The position numbers were made by a program, and so were the translations under genes. The notes below the pieces were generated by a model that saw only the letters and a list, made by a program, of their open reading frames with translations, was not told the DNA's origin and did not search any database. Below are positions 1 through 9,929 of a DNA stretch of 64,000 nucleotides, one piece after another. The DNA comes from Pantoea septica (lineage in GTDB: Bacteria > Pseudomonadota > Gammaproteobacteria > Enterobacterales > Enterobacteriaceae), in NCBI RefSeq assembly GCF_002095575.1, contig NZ_MLJJ01000008.1:59936-123935 (forward strand), read 5' to 3'. Every line of letters begins with the position of its first letter. The stretch's first letter is position 1.

Positions 1-1208
1 CGGCGCAGGGACAATATCTTTTTGCCGCGCAGAATGAAGGCAAACTGCCAGGCTGGGACGCCAGCGTGCAGCAGGCGCTGCTGAGCCAGCCGCAGGGCGT
101 GCAGGAAGCGGAGCTGGATGGCGAAAGCAAGATGCTGGCATGGCAGCAGCTGCCGGGCTGGAACTGGATTGTCGTGGGCGAGGTGAGCCGCGACACGCTG
201 CTGGCGCCGATTACCCACAGCCGCAACCTGTTTATGCTGACCGGCCTGGTGCTGGTGCTGATTTTTGCGCTGGGCTTTGTGTTTTACAGCCGCCGCGCCA
301 TTACGCGTCCGCTGCAGCAGGTCATCCACCTGGCCGAAGAGTACGCGGCGGGCAACCTACGCGTTCACCTGGATACGCGCCGCCGTGACGAAGTCGGCCA
401 GTTGATTACCGCCATCAACGGCATCGGCGACGGGCTGGAGAAGATTGTCAGCCAGGTGCGTGTCGCCGCACAGGAGATCAGCGACGGCACCGACACCATC
501 GCCGCCAGCAGCCTCAATATCAGCGAGCAGATTGGCCGCCAGGCGAGCAGCGTCGAAGAGACCTCGGCGAGCATGGAGCAATTCGGCGCCACGGTGGAGC
601 ATACCGCCGACAACCTGCGCCAGGCGATGACGCTGGTGGCGGAGGCGAGCGGCCTGGTAACGCACGGCAGCCAGACGGTGAGCCGTTCGGTGAACACCAT
701 GTCGGCGATTCAGATCTCTTCCCAGAGCATTGCCGATATCACCCATGTTATTGAGTCGATCGCCTTTCAGACCAATATTCTGGCGCTTAACGCAGCGGTA
801 GAAGCGGCGCGCGCCGGCGAACACGGTCGCGGCTTCGCGGTGGTCGCGGCGGAAGTGCGCGCGCTGGCGCAGCGCAGCGCGCAGGCGGCGAAGGAGATCG
901 ACAGCCTGATCGCCACCTCTATCAGCAACGTCTCGGAAGGGCATCAGCTGTCGCAGCAAACGCATGACGCCATGACACATATCGTGTCGCATATCGAGCA
1001 GGTGCAGGCGCTGATGAGCGAAATCAACGTCGCGGCACAGCAGCAGGCGGCAGGGATCGGTCAGGTGAATCAGGCGATGAACCAGATCAGCCAGGCAACT
1101 CATGAGAACAGCGAGCTGATGGCGCAGGCGGACGCGTCGGCGCAGAACCTGAGTCACAAAGGCCATCATCTGACGCAGCTGGTCAGCGTATTTCACCTGA
1201 AATCCTGA
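1..1208 (+). CDS. Methyl-accepting chemotaxis protein, 5' end outside the window
   Basis: Inner-membrane chemoreceptor that passes ligand binding to the CheA/CheW array. The frame is already open at base 3, so the start codon and most of the periplasmic sensor are missing. What remains is the end of a Cache-like sensor (WNWIVVGEV just before the membrane), one transmembrane helix at about bases 225-290, a HAMP linker, and a complete cytoplasmic signalling domain. The hairpin tip contains [19 protein letters not shown] at about bases 765-825, the most conserved part of the family. The protein ends FHLKS, so it has no NWETF-type tether for CheR/CheB. The ligand cannot be told from this fragment. 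There is no counterpart at this position in E. coli K-12. Confidence 0.93.
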   Translation, partial: AQGQYLFAAQNEGKLPGWDASVQQALLSQPQGVQEAELDGESKMLAWQQLPGWNWIVVGEVSRDTLLAPITHSRNLFMLTGLVLVLIFALGFVFYSRRAITRPLQQVIHLAEEYAAGNLRVHLDTRRRDEVGQLITAINGIGDGLEKIVSQVRVAAQEISDGTDTIAASSLNISEQIGRQASSVEETSASMEQFGATVEHTADNLRQAMTLVAEASGLVTHGSQTVSRSVNTMSAIQISSQSIADITHVIESIAFQTNILALNAAVEAARAGEHGRGFAVVAAEVRALAQRSAQAAKEIDSLIATSISNVSEGHQLSQQTHDAMTHIVSHIEQVQALMSEINVAAQQQAAGIGQVNQAMNQISQATHENSELMAQADASAQNLSHKGHHLTQLVSVFHLKS

Positions 1209-1216
1209 CCCTCTTT

Positions 1217-1248
1217 GGGACGGTGGCTTACACTTATTGCACCGTCCC
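1217..1248 (+). terminator. Hairpin between the chemoreceptor gene and bsmA
   Basis: A 9-bp perfect stem (GGGACGGTG with CACCGTCCC) encloses a 14-base loop right after the chemoreceptor stop codon. No U-tract follows, so it is only a possible terminator. It ends 3 bases before the bsmA Shine-Dalgarno GGAG and could instead affect bsmA translation. Confidence 0.4.
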
Positions 1249-1263
1249 TCTGGAGTAAACCTT

Positions 1264-1590
1264 ATGCGTTACGCTTACTTACTGACAATGGCGCTGCTGT
1301 TGAGCGGCTGTTCGGCACTGAAAACCACACCGCAGCCGCCGCCTGCGCCTACCCATCAGGCGCAGGAGATCACGCGCGCGCAGAGCGCCGGACTGCCGAG
1401 GCTCGGCAGCGTCAGCACCCAGGTGCGCGGCTCGCCGGATGACGCGCAGCGCGCGCTGGCAGCGGAAGCCAATCAGCGCGGCGCGGTCTACTATCAGGTC
1501 ATTATGGTGGACGAAACGGTGACGCCGGGATACTGGTACGCCACGGCGATCCTTTACGGCGCGTCACCCGCCGCTGGCGCGCAGCAGTAA
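1264..1590 (+). CDS. bsmA: Biofilm/peroxide-resistance lipoprotein BsmA (YjfO), DUF1471 family
   Basis: Small predicted lipoprotein of 108 residues. The N-terminus MRYAYLLTMALLLSGC gives a type II signal peptide with the lipobox LSGC; after cleavage the Cys would carry the lipid anchor. The rest has the DUF1471 fold shared with E. coli BsmA/YjfO and the YhcN proteins (a QRGAVYYQVI core and YWYATAILYG end). In E. coli bsmA is linked to biofilm formation and peroxide and acid stress. The ATG at 1264 follows a GGAG at 1252-1255 and gives the proper signal peptide; an upstream TTG in the same frame would spoil it. The last 27 bases overlap the 3' end of aidB on the other strand. In E. coli aidB and bsmA are likewise close neighbours. 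Confidence 0.8.
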   Translation: MRYAYLLTMALLLSGCSALKTTPQPPPAPTHQAQEITRAQSAGLPRLGSVSTQVRGSPDDAQRALAAEANQRGAVYYQVIMVDETVTPGYWYATAILYGASPAAGAQQ

Positions 1591-3192
1591 GCGCTCCGCC
1601 ACCTGACTCTCCAACGGTCGGATGCCGCGCGCGTCGAGCCACTGCCGGCACCAGGCGTCCGCCAGCGGCGGCTCGGCATATTTCAGCAGCTGCGCGCCGG
1701 TGGCCAGCAGAAACAGCCGTTGGGCGATCTCCCGCGCCTGACTCTCCTGCAGTCGGTTCAGGCGCAGCTTTAGCTGTCGCCAGGCGGCGTCAAACAGGCG
1801 ATTCACGCCTCTGACCGCTTCGAACTCCTGATGCAGCATCTCTGCCGCAGCGGGCTGTTTCCGCAGCACGCGCAGCACGTCGAGACACATTACGTTGCCC
1901 GATCCTTCCCAGATGCTGTTGACCGGCATGTCGCGATAGAGGCGCGGCAGTTCGCTCTCTTCGCAGTAGCCTACGCCGCCCAGCACCTCCATCGCCTCGG
2001 CGACGAAGGGCATGCCTGCCTTGCAGACGGCGTACTTGGCCGCCGGAGTGAACAGCCGGGCGAACGCGCATTCATGCGGCTGCGCCGGCTGCGACCAGGC
2101 GCGCGCCAGCCGCATTAACAGCGCCGTCTGTCCCTCAAGCTGCAGCGCCTGCGCCGCTAAAACCTGACGCATCAGCGGCTGATCCACAAGATTTTTGCCC
2201 ATCACCTGGCGTTGATGCGCATGGTACAGCGCGACGGAGAAAGCGCGGCGCATCTGGCCGTGGCTGCCGAGCGCGCAGTCGAATCGGGTCATGCCGCCCA
2301 TTTTCAGGATCAGCCGCACGCCGTCGCCCTCTTCCCCCACCAGCCAGCCGGTGGCCTCCTGAAACTCCGCTTCGCTGCTGGCGTTGGCGCGGTTGCCCAG
2401 CTTATCTTTGAGCCGCTCAAGGCGAATGGCGTTGCGCGTGCCGTCCGGCAACAGACGCGGCAGGAAGAAGCAGCTTAAGCCGCTGCCGCTTTGCGCGAGG
2501 ATCAGATGCGCGTCGCTCTGCGGCACGGAGAAGAACCATTTGTGGCCGGTGATGCGCCAGATGGAGCCGGGCGCGCGATCCGCCAGCGGCTCCGCGCGCG
2601 TGGTGTTGGTCGTGACGTCGCTGCCGCCCTGCTTTTCCGTCATGCCCATGCCGATCAGCAGGCCGCGCTTCTGATCGCCAGGCAGCGCGTGGGTGTCGTA
2701 GCGATCGCTGAGCAGCGGGTCGCGCCAGCCGCTGAAGGCGTCGGGCAGCCAGCGCTGCAGCAGCGGTACGGCGGCGTGCGTCATGGTCGCCGGACAGAGC
2801 GTGCCGGCGTCGACCTGTGCGTGGAGGATAAAGCGCGCAGCGCGCGCCACCATGGCGCGATCGAGCACGTCGGGCTGCCAGCTGAGATTATGCAGTCGGC
2901 TGGCGCAGACGCCCTGCATCAACAGGTGCCACGCGGGATGAAAACGCACTTCGTCGATGCGTACGCCGCGCGCGTCGTAGCGCAGCAGCTCCGGCGGCGC
3001 GGCGTTGGCCAGCCTTCCCAACTCCAGCGACTCGGCCCCGCCAAGCTGCGCGCCTACCGAGGCCAGCCATTCGCGATCCCACTCGGCGCCTTCGCGCGCG
3101 AGCGCTTCGCGCAGCGGCGTGTCGGAAAGAAAGAGATTGCTGTTGCTGAGAGGCTGCGGCTGATTAAAAACGGTATGGGTTGTCCAGGTCAT
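1564..3192 (-). CDS. aidB: Adaptive-response flavoprotein AidB (acyl-CoA dehydrogenase fold)
   Basis: FAD-containing, DNA-binding member of the acyl-CoA dehydrogenase superfamily; E. coli AidB is induced by Ada in response to alkylation and is thought to protect DNA. The 542-residue product follows E. coli AidB along its whole length, from THTVFNQP at the start, through GMGMTEKQGGSDV and GHKWFFSVPQSDAH in the middle, to GGVGYCEESELPRLYR and the LLLRASGG end. The ATG at 3192 has a strong GAGGAG five bases upstream; a GTG two codons earlier would swallow this site, so I reject it. The 3' end overlaps bsmA tail to tail, leaving no room for a separate terminator. The yjfI-yjfC genes that separate rlmB and aidB in E. 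coli are absent. Confidence 0.95.
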   Translation of the reverse strand: MTWTTHTVFNQPQPLSNSNLFLSDTPLREALAREGAEWDREWLASVGAQLGGAESLELGRLANAAPPELLRYDARGVRIDEVRFHPAWHLLMQGVCASRLHNLSWQPDVLDRAMVARAARFILHAQVDAGTLCPATMTHAAVPLLQRWLPDAFSGWRDPLLSDRYDTHALPGDQKRGLLIGMGMTEKQGGSDVTTNTTRAEPLADRAPGSIWRITGHKWFFSVPQSDAHLILAQSGSGLSCFFLPRLLPDGTRNAIRLERLKDKLGNRANASSEAEFQEATGWLVGEEGDGVRLILKMGGMTRFDCALGSHGQMRRAFSVALYHAHQRQVMGKNLVDQPLMRQVLAAQALQLEGQTALLMRLARAWSQPAQPHECAFARLFTPAAKYAVCKAGMPFVAEAMEVLGGVGYCEESELPRLYRDMPVNSIWEGSGNVMCLDVLRVLRKQPAAAEMLHQEFEAVRGVNRLFDAAWRQLKLRLNRLQESQAREIAQRLFLLATGAQLLKYAEPPLADAWCRQWLDARGIRPLESQVAERLLLRASGG

Positions 3193-3277
3193 AACCACTC
3201 CTCGCGATGCGTATCCCGCTAAGTATGGGAGAGCGACGCGCAGTTATGCCTGGCACTGAGGGGTTTTGCGGCGGCGA

Positions 3278-4012
3278 TCACGCCCCGCGCTGGCGTACCG
3301 CTTCGAACAGACAGACGCCGGTGGCCACAGAGACGTTAAGCGATGAGACGCTGCCCGCCATCGGAATGCTGATCAGCTCGTCGCAATGCTCGCGCGTCAG
3401 GCGGCGCATGCCTTCGCCTTCCGCGCCCATCACCAGCGCCATCGGCCCGGTCATTTTGCTCTGATAGAGCGTATGATCCGCTTCGCCAGCCGTGCCGACC
3501 ACCCAGATGTTGTACTCCTGAAGCAGACGCAGCGTGCGCGCCAGGTTGGTGACGCGGATCAGCGGCACGTTCTCCGCCGCGCCGCTGGCGACTTTTTTCG
3601 CCGTGGCGTTCAGCGAGGCGGAGCGGTCTTTCGGCACGATCACCGCGTGCACGCCTGCGGCGTCGGCGCTGCGCAGGCAGGCGCCGAGGTTGTGCGGGTC
3701 GGTCACGCCGTCCAGCACCAGCAGCAGCGGTTTTTCCAGACTTTGCAGCAGATCCGGCAGGTCGCCCTCCTGGTACTGACGGCCGGGACGGATACGCGCC
3801 ACGATGCCCTGATGCACGCCGCCTTCAACCTGACCGTCCAGCCACTGGCGGTTCGCCAGCTGGATAACGATGCCCTGAGCTTCCAGCGCCGCCACCAACG
3901 GCTGCAGGCGACGATCGTCGCGGCCCTTGAGGATAAAGACTTCCTGGAAGCGCTGGGGATCGCGCTCCAGCAGCGCCTGCACGGCATGGATACCAAAAAT
4001 AATTTCGCTCAT
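3278..4012 (-). CDS. rlmB: 23S rRNA (guanosine-2'-O-)-methyltransferase RlmB
   Basis: Methylates the 2'-O of G2251 in the peptidyl-transferase loop of 23S rRNA, using S-adenosylmethionine. The 244 residues match E. coli RlmB (243). The N-terminal L30-like substrate-binding domain ([12 protein letters not shown]) is followed by the SPOUT domain with its knot motifs: [38 protein letters not shown], and [22 protein letters not shown]. It is the last gene of the nsrR-rnr-rlmB series on the minus strand; an 83-base gap containing a hairpin separates it from rnr. Confidence 0.96.
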   Translation of the reverse strand: MSEIIFGIHAVQALLERDPQRFQEVFILKGRDDRRLQPLVAALEAQGIVIQLANRQWLDGQVEGGVHQGIVARIRPGRQYQEGDLPDLLQSLEKPLLLVLDGVTDPHNLGACLRSADAAGVHAVIVPKDRSASLNATAKKVASGAAENVPLIRVTNLARTLRLLQEYNIWVVGTAGEADHTLYQSKMTGPMALVMGAEGEGMRRLTREHCDELISIPMAGSVSSLNVSVATGVCLFEAVRQRGA

Positions 4013-4046
4013 CGATCTGCTCAGTTAGGAATTGAATGGACTTCAG

Positions 4047-4077
4047 CGGACGCTCTCTGCGCGGCAGAAAGCGTCCG
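4047..4077 (-). other. Hairpin between rnr and rlmB
   Basis: CGGACGCT and AGCGTCCG pair over 8 bp, with a further 4-bp CTGC/GCAG stem above a 2/2 internal loop. There is no U-tract, so it looks like an intercistronic RNA structure (3'-end stabiliser or processing site) rather than a terminator. Confidence 0.45.
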
Positions 4078-4095
4078 TTAACGCATCAGGCGGAA

Positions 4096-6525
4096 TCAGG
4101 CCTGTTTTTTCGCGGCGCGCTTCGCCTTTGTGGCGGCGGCGATTTTACGGGTTTTTTCCGACGGGGTTTTGCTTTTTTTCTCTTTCTTCGCTTTAGCCGG
4201 TTTGTCCTTACCGTCGCGGAACGCTTCGTTCGGCTCGAAGTTGCCTTTTTTGCCGAGCTGACGACGGCGCTTCGGCGGCGCTTTGCCTTCGCGCTTCGCT
4301 TTTTCGCGCGCGGTTTTGCCTTCGCCGCGCGGCTGACGCTGGCTGGAGATCAGCGCGAAGTCGATCTTGCGCTCGTCGAGATGCACCGCCTCTACCCGCA
4401 CTTCGACCGCATCGCCCAGGCGATAGGTGCGTCCGCCCGACTCGCCGATCAGACGCTGTCCCACCGCATCGAAACGGTAGTAGTCGTTGTCCAGCGTGGA
4501 GACGTGCACCAGGCCGTCGATAAAGAGATCGTTCAGGCGCACAAAGAAGCCGAAGCCGGTGACGCTGGAGATGACGCCGTTAAAGGTATTGCCGACCTGA
4601 TCCTGCATAAAGTCGCATTTCAGCCAGTCGGCAACATCGCGCGTCGCCTCGTCAGCGCGGCGCTCGGTCATGGAGCAGTGCTGGCCGAGCTGCAGCATCT
4701 GCGCCATCTCGTAGTGGTAGCCGCCGGTCGCCGTGGTGTTGCCTTTCACCTCGCCTTCCGCCTGCGCCAGCAGATATTTAATGGCGCGGTGCAGCAGCAG
4801 GTCCGGATAGCGACGGATCGGCGAGGTAAAGTGCGCGTAAGACTGCAGCGCCAGGCCGAAGTGTCCGCGGTTTTCCGGATCGTAGACCGCCTGCTTCATC
4901 GAGCGTAGCAGCATGGTTTGCAGCATCTCCGCATCCGGCCGATCGGCGATCTGCGTCAGCAGTTCGGCATAGTCGACAGGCTCGGGTTTGGCGCCGCCCG
5001 GCAGCGAAAGGCCCAGCTCGTTGAGCACGGTGCGGAAGCTGGTGATGCTGTCGTCGCTGGGGCGATCGTGATCGCGGAACAGCGCCGGCTCCTGATGCTT
5101 CTCGACAAAGCGCGCCGACGCGATGTTGGCGAGGATCATGCACTCTTCGATCAGCTTGTGCGCGTCGTTGCGCACGGTGCGCTCTACGCGCTCGATGCGG
5201 CGTTCCGCATTGAAGATAAACTTCGCTTCTTCGGTCTCGAAAGAGATGCCGCCGCGTGATTCGCGCGCCTGTTCCAGCACCTTGTACATGTTGTGCAGCT
5301 CTTCCAGCGGCTTCACCAGCGGCGCGTACTGTTCGCGCAGCTCCGGGTTGCCCTGCAGGATATTCCACACTTTGTTGTAGGTCAGACGCGCATGAGAGTT
5401 CATCACCGCTTCATAGTGTTTGAAGCCGGTCAGCTTGCCTGTGGAGGAGATGGTCATCTCGCACACCATGCAGAGACGATCGACCTGCGGATTTAGCGAG
5501 CAGAGCCCGTTGGAGAGCACTTCCGGCAGCATCGGCACTACCTGCGACGGGAAGTAGACCGAGGTGCCGCGCTGCAGCGCTTCGTCGTCCAGCGGCGTGC
5601 CGGGACGCACATAGTAGCTGACGTCGGCAATGGCTACCCACAGGCGCCAGCCGCCGCCGCGCTTTTTCTCACAGTAGACCGCATCGTCGAAGTCGCGCGC
5701 GTCTTCGCCGTCGATGGTGACCAGCGGCAGCTGACGCAGATCGACGCGCCCTTTTTTCGCCGCTTCAGGCACCTCTTCGCTGAGCTTGCTCACCTGTTTT
5801 TCAACTTCCGGCGGCCAGCTGTGCGGGATTTCATGGGTGCGCAGGGCCATATCGACCGCCAGGCTGGTGCCCATGTCGTCGCCGAGTATCTCTGCGACTT
5901 TACCGATGGCTTTAGTGCGGCGCGTCGGGCGCTGCACCAGCTCTACCACCACGACCGATCCCATACGCGCCTGCAGGGTCTCTTCCGGCGGGATCAGGAT
6001 GTCGAAGCTCAGACGGCTGTCGTCCGGCACCACGAAACCGGCGCCCGCATCGGTGAAGTAGCGGCCGACGATCTGGTTGTTGCGCGGCTCCAGCACGCGC
6101 ACTACGCGCGCCTCGCGGCGGCCTTTGCGATCGGCGCCCAGCGGCTGCGCCAGGATGACGTCGCCATGCATGCACATTTTCATCTGCTCGGCGGAGAGAT
6201 AGAGGTCATCTTTCTGCCCTTCCACGCGCAGGAAGCCGTAGCCGTCGCGGTGGCCGATAACCTTGCCGCGCAGCAGATCGAGACGTTCCGGCAGCGCATA
6301 ACACTGGCGGCGGGTGAAGACCAGCTGGCCGTCGCGCTCCATGGCGCGCAGACGACGACGCAGCGCTTCAAGGTGCTCTTCGTCGGTGAGGTTCAGCTCT
6401 TGCGCCAGCTCGTCGCGGCTGGCTGGCTTTTCGCGTTTTTCCAGGTGAGCCAGAATAAATTCACGGCTCGGAATAGGGTTTTCATATTTTTCAGCTTCTC
6501 TTTGCTGAAAAGGATCGTTTGACAT
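4096..6525 (-). CDS. rnr: Exoribonuclease RNase R
   Basis: Processive 3'-5' hydrolytic exoribonuclease that degrades structured RNA and takes part in rRNA quality control and trans-translation. The 809 residues compare with 813 in E. coli. The order is an N-terminal helix-turn-helix region, cold-shock-like domains, the catalytic RNB domain with the acidic cluster [14 protein letters not shown] near residues 270-285, an S1 domain ([27 protein letters not shown]), and a highly basic Lys-rich tail of about 80 residues that helps unwind RNA. A GGAGGA lies 6 bases before the ATG. Only 16 bases separate it from the nsrR stop codon, so the two are very likely co-transcribed, as in E. coli. Confidence 0.97.
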   Translation of the reverse strand: MSNDPFQQREAEKYENPIPSREFILAHLEKREKPASRDELAQELNLTDEEHLEALRRRLRAMERDGQLVFTRRQCYALPERLDLLRGKVIGHRDGYGFLRVEGQKDDLYLSAEQMKMCMHGDVILAQPLGADRKGRREARVVRVLEPRNNQIVGRYFTDAGAGFVVPDDSRLSFDILIPPEETLQARMGSVVVVELVQRPTRRTKAIGKVAEILGDDMGTSLAVDMALRTHEIPHSWPPEVEKQVSKLSEEVPEAAKKGRVDLRQLPLVTIDGEDARDFDDAVYCEKKRGGGWRLWVAIADVSYYVRPGTPLDDEALQRGTSVYFPSQVVPMLPEVLSNGLCSLNPQVDRLCMVCEMTISSTGKLTGFKHYEAVMNSHARLTYNKVWNILQGNPELREQYAPLVKPLEELHNMYKVLEQARESRGGISFETEEAKFIFNAERRIERVERTVRNDAHKLIEECMILANIASARFVEKHQEPALFRDHDRPSDDSITSFRTVLNELGLSLPGGAKPEPVDYAELLTQIADRPDAEMLQTMLLRSMKQAVYDPENRGHFGLALQSYAHFTSPIRRYPDLLLHRAIKYLLAQAEGEVKGNTTATGGYHYEMAQMLQLGQHCSMTERRADEATRDVADWLKCDFMQDQVGNTFNGVISSVTGFGFFVRLNDLFIDGLVHVSTLDNDYYRFDAVGQRLIGESGGRTYRLGDAVEVRVEAVHLDERKIDFALISSQRQPRGEGKTAREKAKREGKAPPKRRRQLGKKGNFEPNEAFRDGKDKPAKAKKEKKSKTPSEKTRKIAAATKAKRAAKKQA

Positions 6526-6541
6526 AGCGGTTCCTCCGATG

Positions 6542-6985
6542 TCATTTCAGATTCATTGCCACCGGCGGTTCGGACAATAAAATTTGGTATAAGGGTTCGT
6601 TCCCCTCGACTAAGTCTGCCAGCGTGTAGCTGTCCAGCTCTCGCAGGAACAGCTGTACCGCATCGTTTAGCGCCTTTTTTAAGCGGCAGGCTGGCGTAAT
6701 GGCGCAGGTCGCGCAGTCTACTAACTGTAGCGGCTCCATTTTGCGCACTACATCGCCGATGACAATATTATGCGGATCCATCCCAAGACGGATGCCGCCG
6801 TTTTTGCCGCGCGTCGCGGCGATAAAGCCCGCCCGGCTGAGCTGGTTGATGATTTTCACCATATGGTTGCGCGACACGCCGTAGGTCTCGGTGACTTCAG
6901 TGATATTCGTCATTCTGCCTTGCGGCAAACTAGCCATATAAATCAAGGCCCGCAGACCATAATCGGTAAAACTTGTCAGCTGCAC
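6542..6985 (-). CDS. nsrR: Nitric-oxide-sensing repressor NsrR (Rrf2 family)
   Basis: Fe-S repressor that releases its targets (hmp and other NO-stress genes) when NO attacks the cluster. The 147 residues carry the Rrf2 winged helix ([44 protein letters not shown]). Cluster ligands are Cys91, Cys94 and Cys100, a C-X2-C-X5-C pattern, whereas the E. coli protein has C-X4-C-X5-C: two residues are missing between the first two cysteines while the flanking LVxC and ITPACRLK are preserved. The start is GTG, as in E. coli, with GAGG upstream. It is first in an operon with rnr and rlmB. The family assignment is firm; the effect of the shorter loop is unknown. Confidence 0.94.
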   Translation of the reverse strand: MQLTSFTDYGLRALIYMASLPQGRMTNITEVTETYGVSRNHMVKIINQLSRAGFIAATRGKNGGIRLGMDPHNIVIGDVVRKMEPLQLVDCATCAITPACRLKKALNDAVQLFLRELDSYTLADLVEGNEPLYQILLSEPPVAMNLK

Positions 6986-7167
6986 AATTACCTCGGTAGA
7001 TCACCCATAGCGTGTTTATTCGTTCGTCCGCGTTGCGGTTGATTTTAATAGTAAACCGGCTTGCGGCTACTGTAGATGATAAACCAGAGTCGAATCCAGA
7101 GTGTGTTTTTTTCAGCCGGGCGGCGATGCAGCAAAGTGAAGGGAGAGTAAGCGGCTTGCTAAGCGGG

Positions 7168-7197
7168 AAACAGAGGCCGGCGCAGCGCCGGCCTCTG
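7168..7197 (-). terminator. Probable purA terminator
   Basis: Immediately after the purA stop codon lies a very stable perfect inverted repeat (CAGAGGCCGGCGC and its complement around one central base, practical loop of 3 or more). On the minus strand it is followed by only TTTCCC, so the U-tract is short. Confidence 0.65.
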
Positions 7198-7202
7198 CAG
7201 GA

Positions 7203-8559
<1,357 letters not shown>

Positions 8560-8565
8560 CACTTT

Positions 8566-8581
8566 TAGCATACGTTTGCGC
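8566..8581. promoter_or_regulatory. PurR-like operator upstream of purA
   Basis: TAGCATACGTTTGCGC resembles the PurR palindrome ANGCAANCGNTTNCNT, with the central CG and most conserved positions kept and three mismatches. It sits just upstream of the predicted -35 box of purA. E. coli purA is a known PurR target. Confidence 0.45.
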
Positions 8582-8666
8582 GCATTTTTCGCCTGGGTTT
8601 TGCGCACTACAACATCCTGGGGAATGGGCGCGCGCGAGGCACAATTTAGCGCTAACAGAAGAGAAA

Positions 8667-8864
8667 TCAGCCGCCGTGCGCGCCAGTCATGTAGTAAATG
8701 ACCACGCCCGCCACCACCAGTCCGCCGCCGAAACGGTGCAGCAGGCGATCGGGCAGCTGCGCCATGCTCAGGATCATACGACGCCAGATGCGCGGCAGAA
8801 ACATCGGCCCCAGCCCTTCCAGCACCAGTACCAGCCCCAGCGCCATCCATATGGTGTTATTCAT
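8667..8864 (-). CDS. yjeT: Small inner-membrane protein YjeT (DUF2065)
   Basis: 65-residue protein of unknown function, the same length as E. coli YjeT and with the same pattern: MNNTIWMALGLVLVLEGLGP, a short basic loop (PRIWRRMI), then RRFGGGLVVAGVVIYYM-type sequence (here HRFGGGLVVAGVVIYYM). Two transmembrane helices are expected. It lies between hflC and purA on the same strand, as in E. coli. A strong terminator hairpin sits just before its start codon, so it is probably expressed partly apart from hflKC. Confidence 0.9.
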   Translation of the reverse strand: MNNTIWMALGLVLVLEGLGPMFLPRIWRRMILSMAQLPDRLLHRFGGGLVVAGVVIYYMTGAHGG

Positions 8865-8875
8865 TTACCATTCCC

Positions 8876-8903
8876 AAAAAAAAGGCCGACATCATTGTCG
8901 GCC
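8876..8903 (-). terminator. Intrinsic terminator after hflC
   Basis: GGCCGACA and TGTCGGCC form an 8-bp stem with a 4-base loop, followed on the minus strand by a run of eight T. It lies between the hflC stop and the yjeT start, only about 11 bases before the yjeT ATG. Confidence 0.88.
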
Positions 8904-8921
8904 CGTAGGTTATAGCAGTTC

Positions 8922-9926
8922 TTATCGCGTCGCGTTAGAGGGCGCTTTCATATATCGGAAGAAATCGCTGTCCGGGCTGAGCACCATCACGTCCTGATTG
9001 TCGCTGAAGCTATTTTCATAGGCGCGCAGGCTGCGGATAAAGGCGTAAAAGTCCGGATCCTGGCTGAATGCGTCAGCAAAAAGCTTCGCTGCTTCAGCAT
9101 CGCCGTCACCGCGCGTAATCAGCGCGGTGCGCTGCGCTTCCGCCAGCGTGCGTGTAACCTGATAGTCCGCCTGCGCACGCAGTTTTTCCGCCTCTTCCTG
9201 ACCCTGAGAACGCTGGCTGCGCGCGACAGCTTCACGCTCGGCGCGCATACGATTGTAAATCGCGTCCGAGACCTCGGTCGGCAGATTGATCTGCTTGATG
9301 CGCACGTCGACGACCTGAATGCCCAGCGCCGCCATGCTGTTCGGGTTAATCGCCGGCTCTTTGCTGTTGGTTTCGCGCTCGACGCGCGCCGCCGCGCTGG
9401 CGATGGCGTCATCCGCCGCCGGCGTCTGCACTTCGTCGTCGCTGCCGGCGCTGCCGGTATTCAACGCGTCGCGCACGTCGGTGGTCAGACGGCCGCGAGA
9501 GTCCGTCACGATATCTTTCACATCAAGACGGCCCATCTCAGAACGCAGGCGGTCGCTGAATTTGCGCTTCAGCAGCACTTCCGCCTGGGAAACGTCGCCG
9601 CCGCCCGTCGCCAGGTAATAGCGGCTGAAGTCACTGATGCGCCATTTGATGTAAGAGTCGACAATCAGGTCTTTCTTCTCTTTGGTGACGAAGCGATCTG
9701 CCTGGTTGTCCATGGTCTGAATGCGCGCGTCCAGCGTTTTTACCGTTTCGATAAACGGCACTTTCATATGCAGACCCGGCGCGAACACCTGAGGTTTGTT
9801 TTCATCGTCGCGCAGCACTTTGCCGAAGCGCAGCACAATGCCGCGTTCGCCTTCCTGCACCACAAACAGTGAAGCGTAGAGCGCCACCAGTACAACAATA
9901 ATGACTACAATTATGGGCTTACGCAT
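8922..9926 (-). CDS. hflC: FtsH protease modulator HflC (SPFH/stomatin family)
   Basis: Together with HflK forms the large periplasm-facing HflKC cage that surrounds the membrane protease FtsH and modulates its activity. 334 residues: one N-terminal transmembrane helix (about residues 4-22, IIVVIIVVLVALYASLF), then the SPFH/band-7 domain beginning VQEGERGIVLRFGKV, and a long Ala/Glu-rich coiled-coil segment (EREAVARSQRSQGQEEAEKL). It starts 3 bases after the hflK stop codon, so the two are tightly coupled. A strong terminator follows. Confidence 0.96.
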   Translation of the reverse strand: MRKPIIVVIIVVLVALYASLFVVQEGERGIVLRFGKVLRDDENKPQVFAPGLHMKVPFIETVKTLDARIQTMDNQADRFVTKEKKDLIVDSYIKWRISDFSRYYLATGGGDVSQAEVLLKRKFSDRLRSEMGRLDVKDIVTDSRGRLTTDVRDALNTGSAGSDDEVQTPAADDAIASAAARVERETNSKEPAINPNSMAALGIQVVDVRIKQINLPTEVSDAIYNRMRAEREAVARSQRSQGQEEAEKLRAQADYQVTRTLAEAQRTALITRGDGDAEAAKLFADAFSQDPDFYAFIRSLRAYENSFSDNQDVMVLSPDSDFFRYMKAPSNATR

Positions 9927-9929
9927 CGA

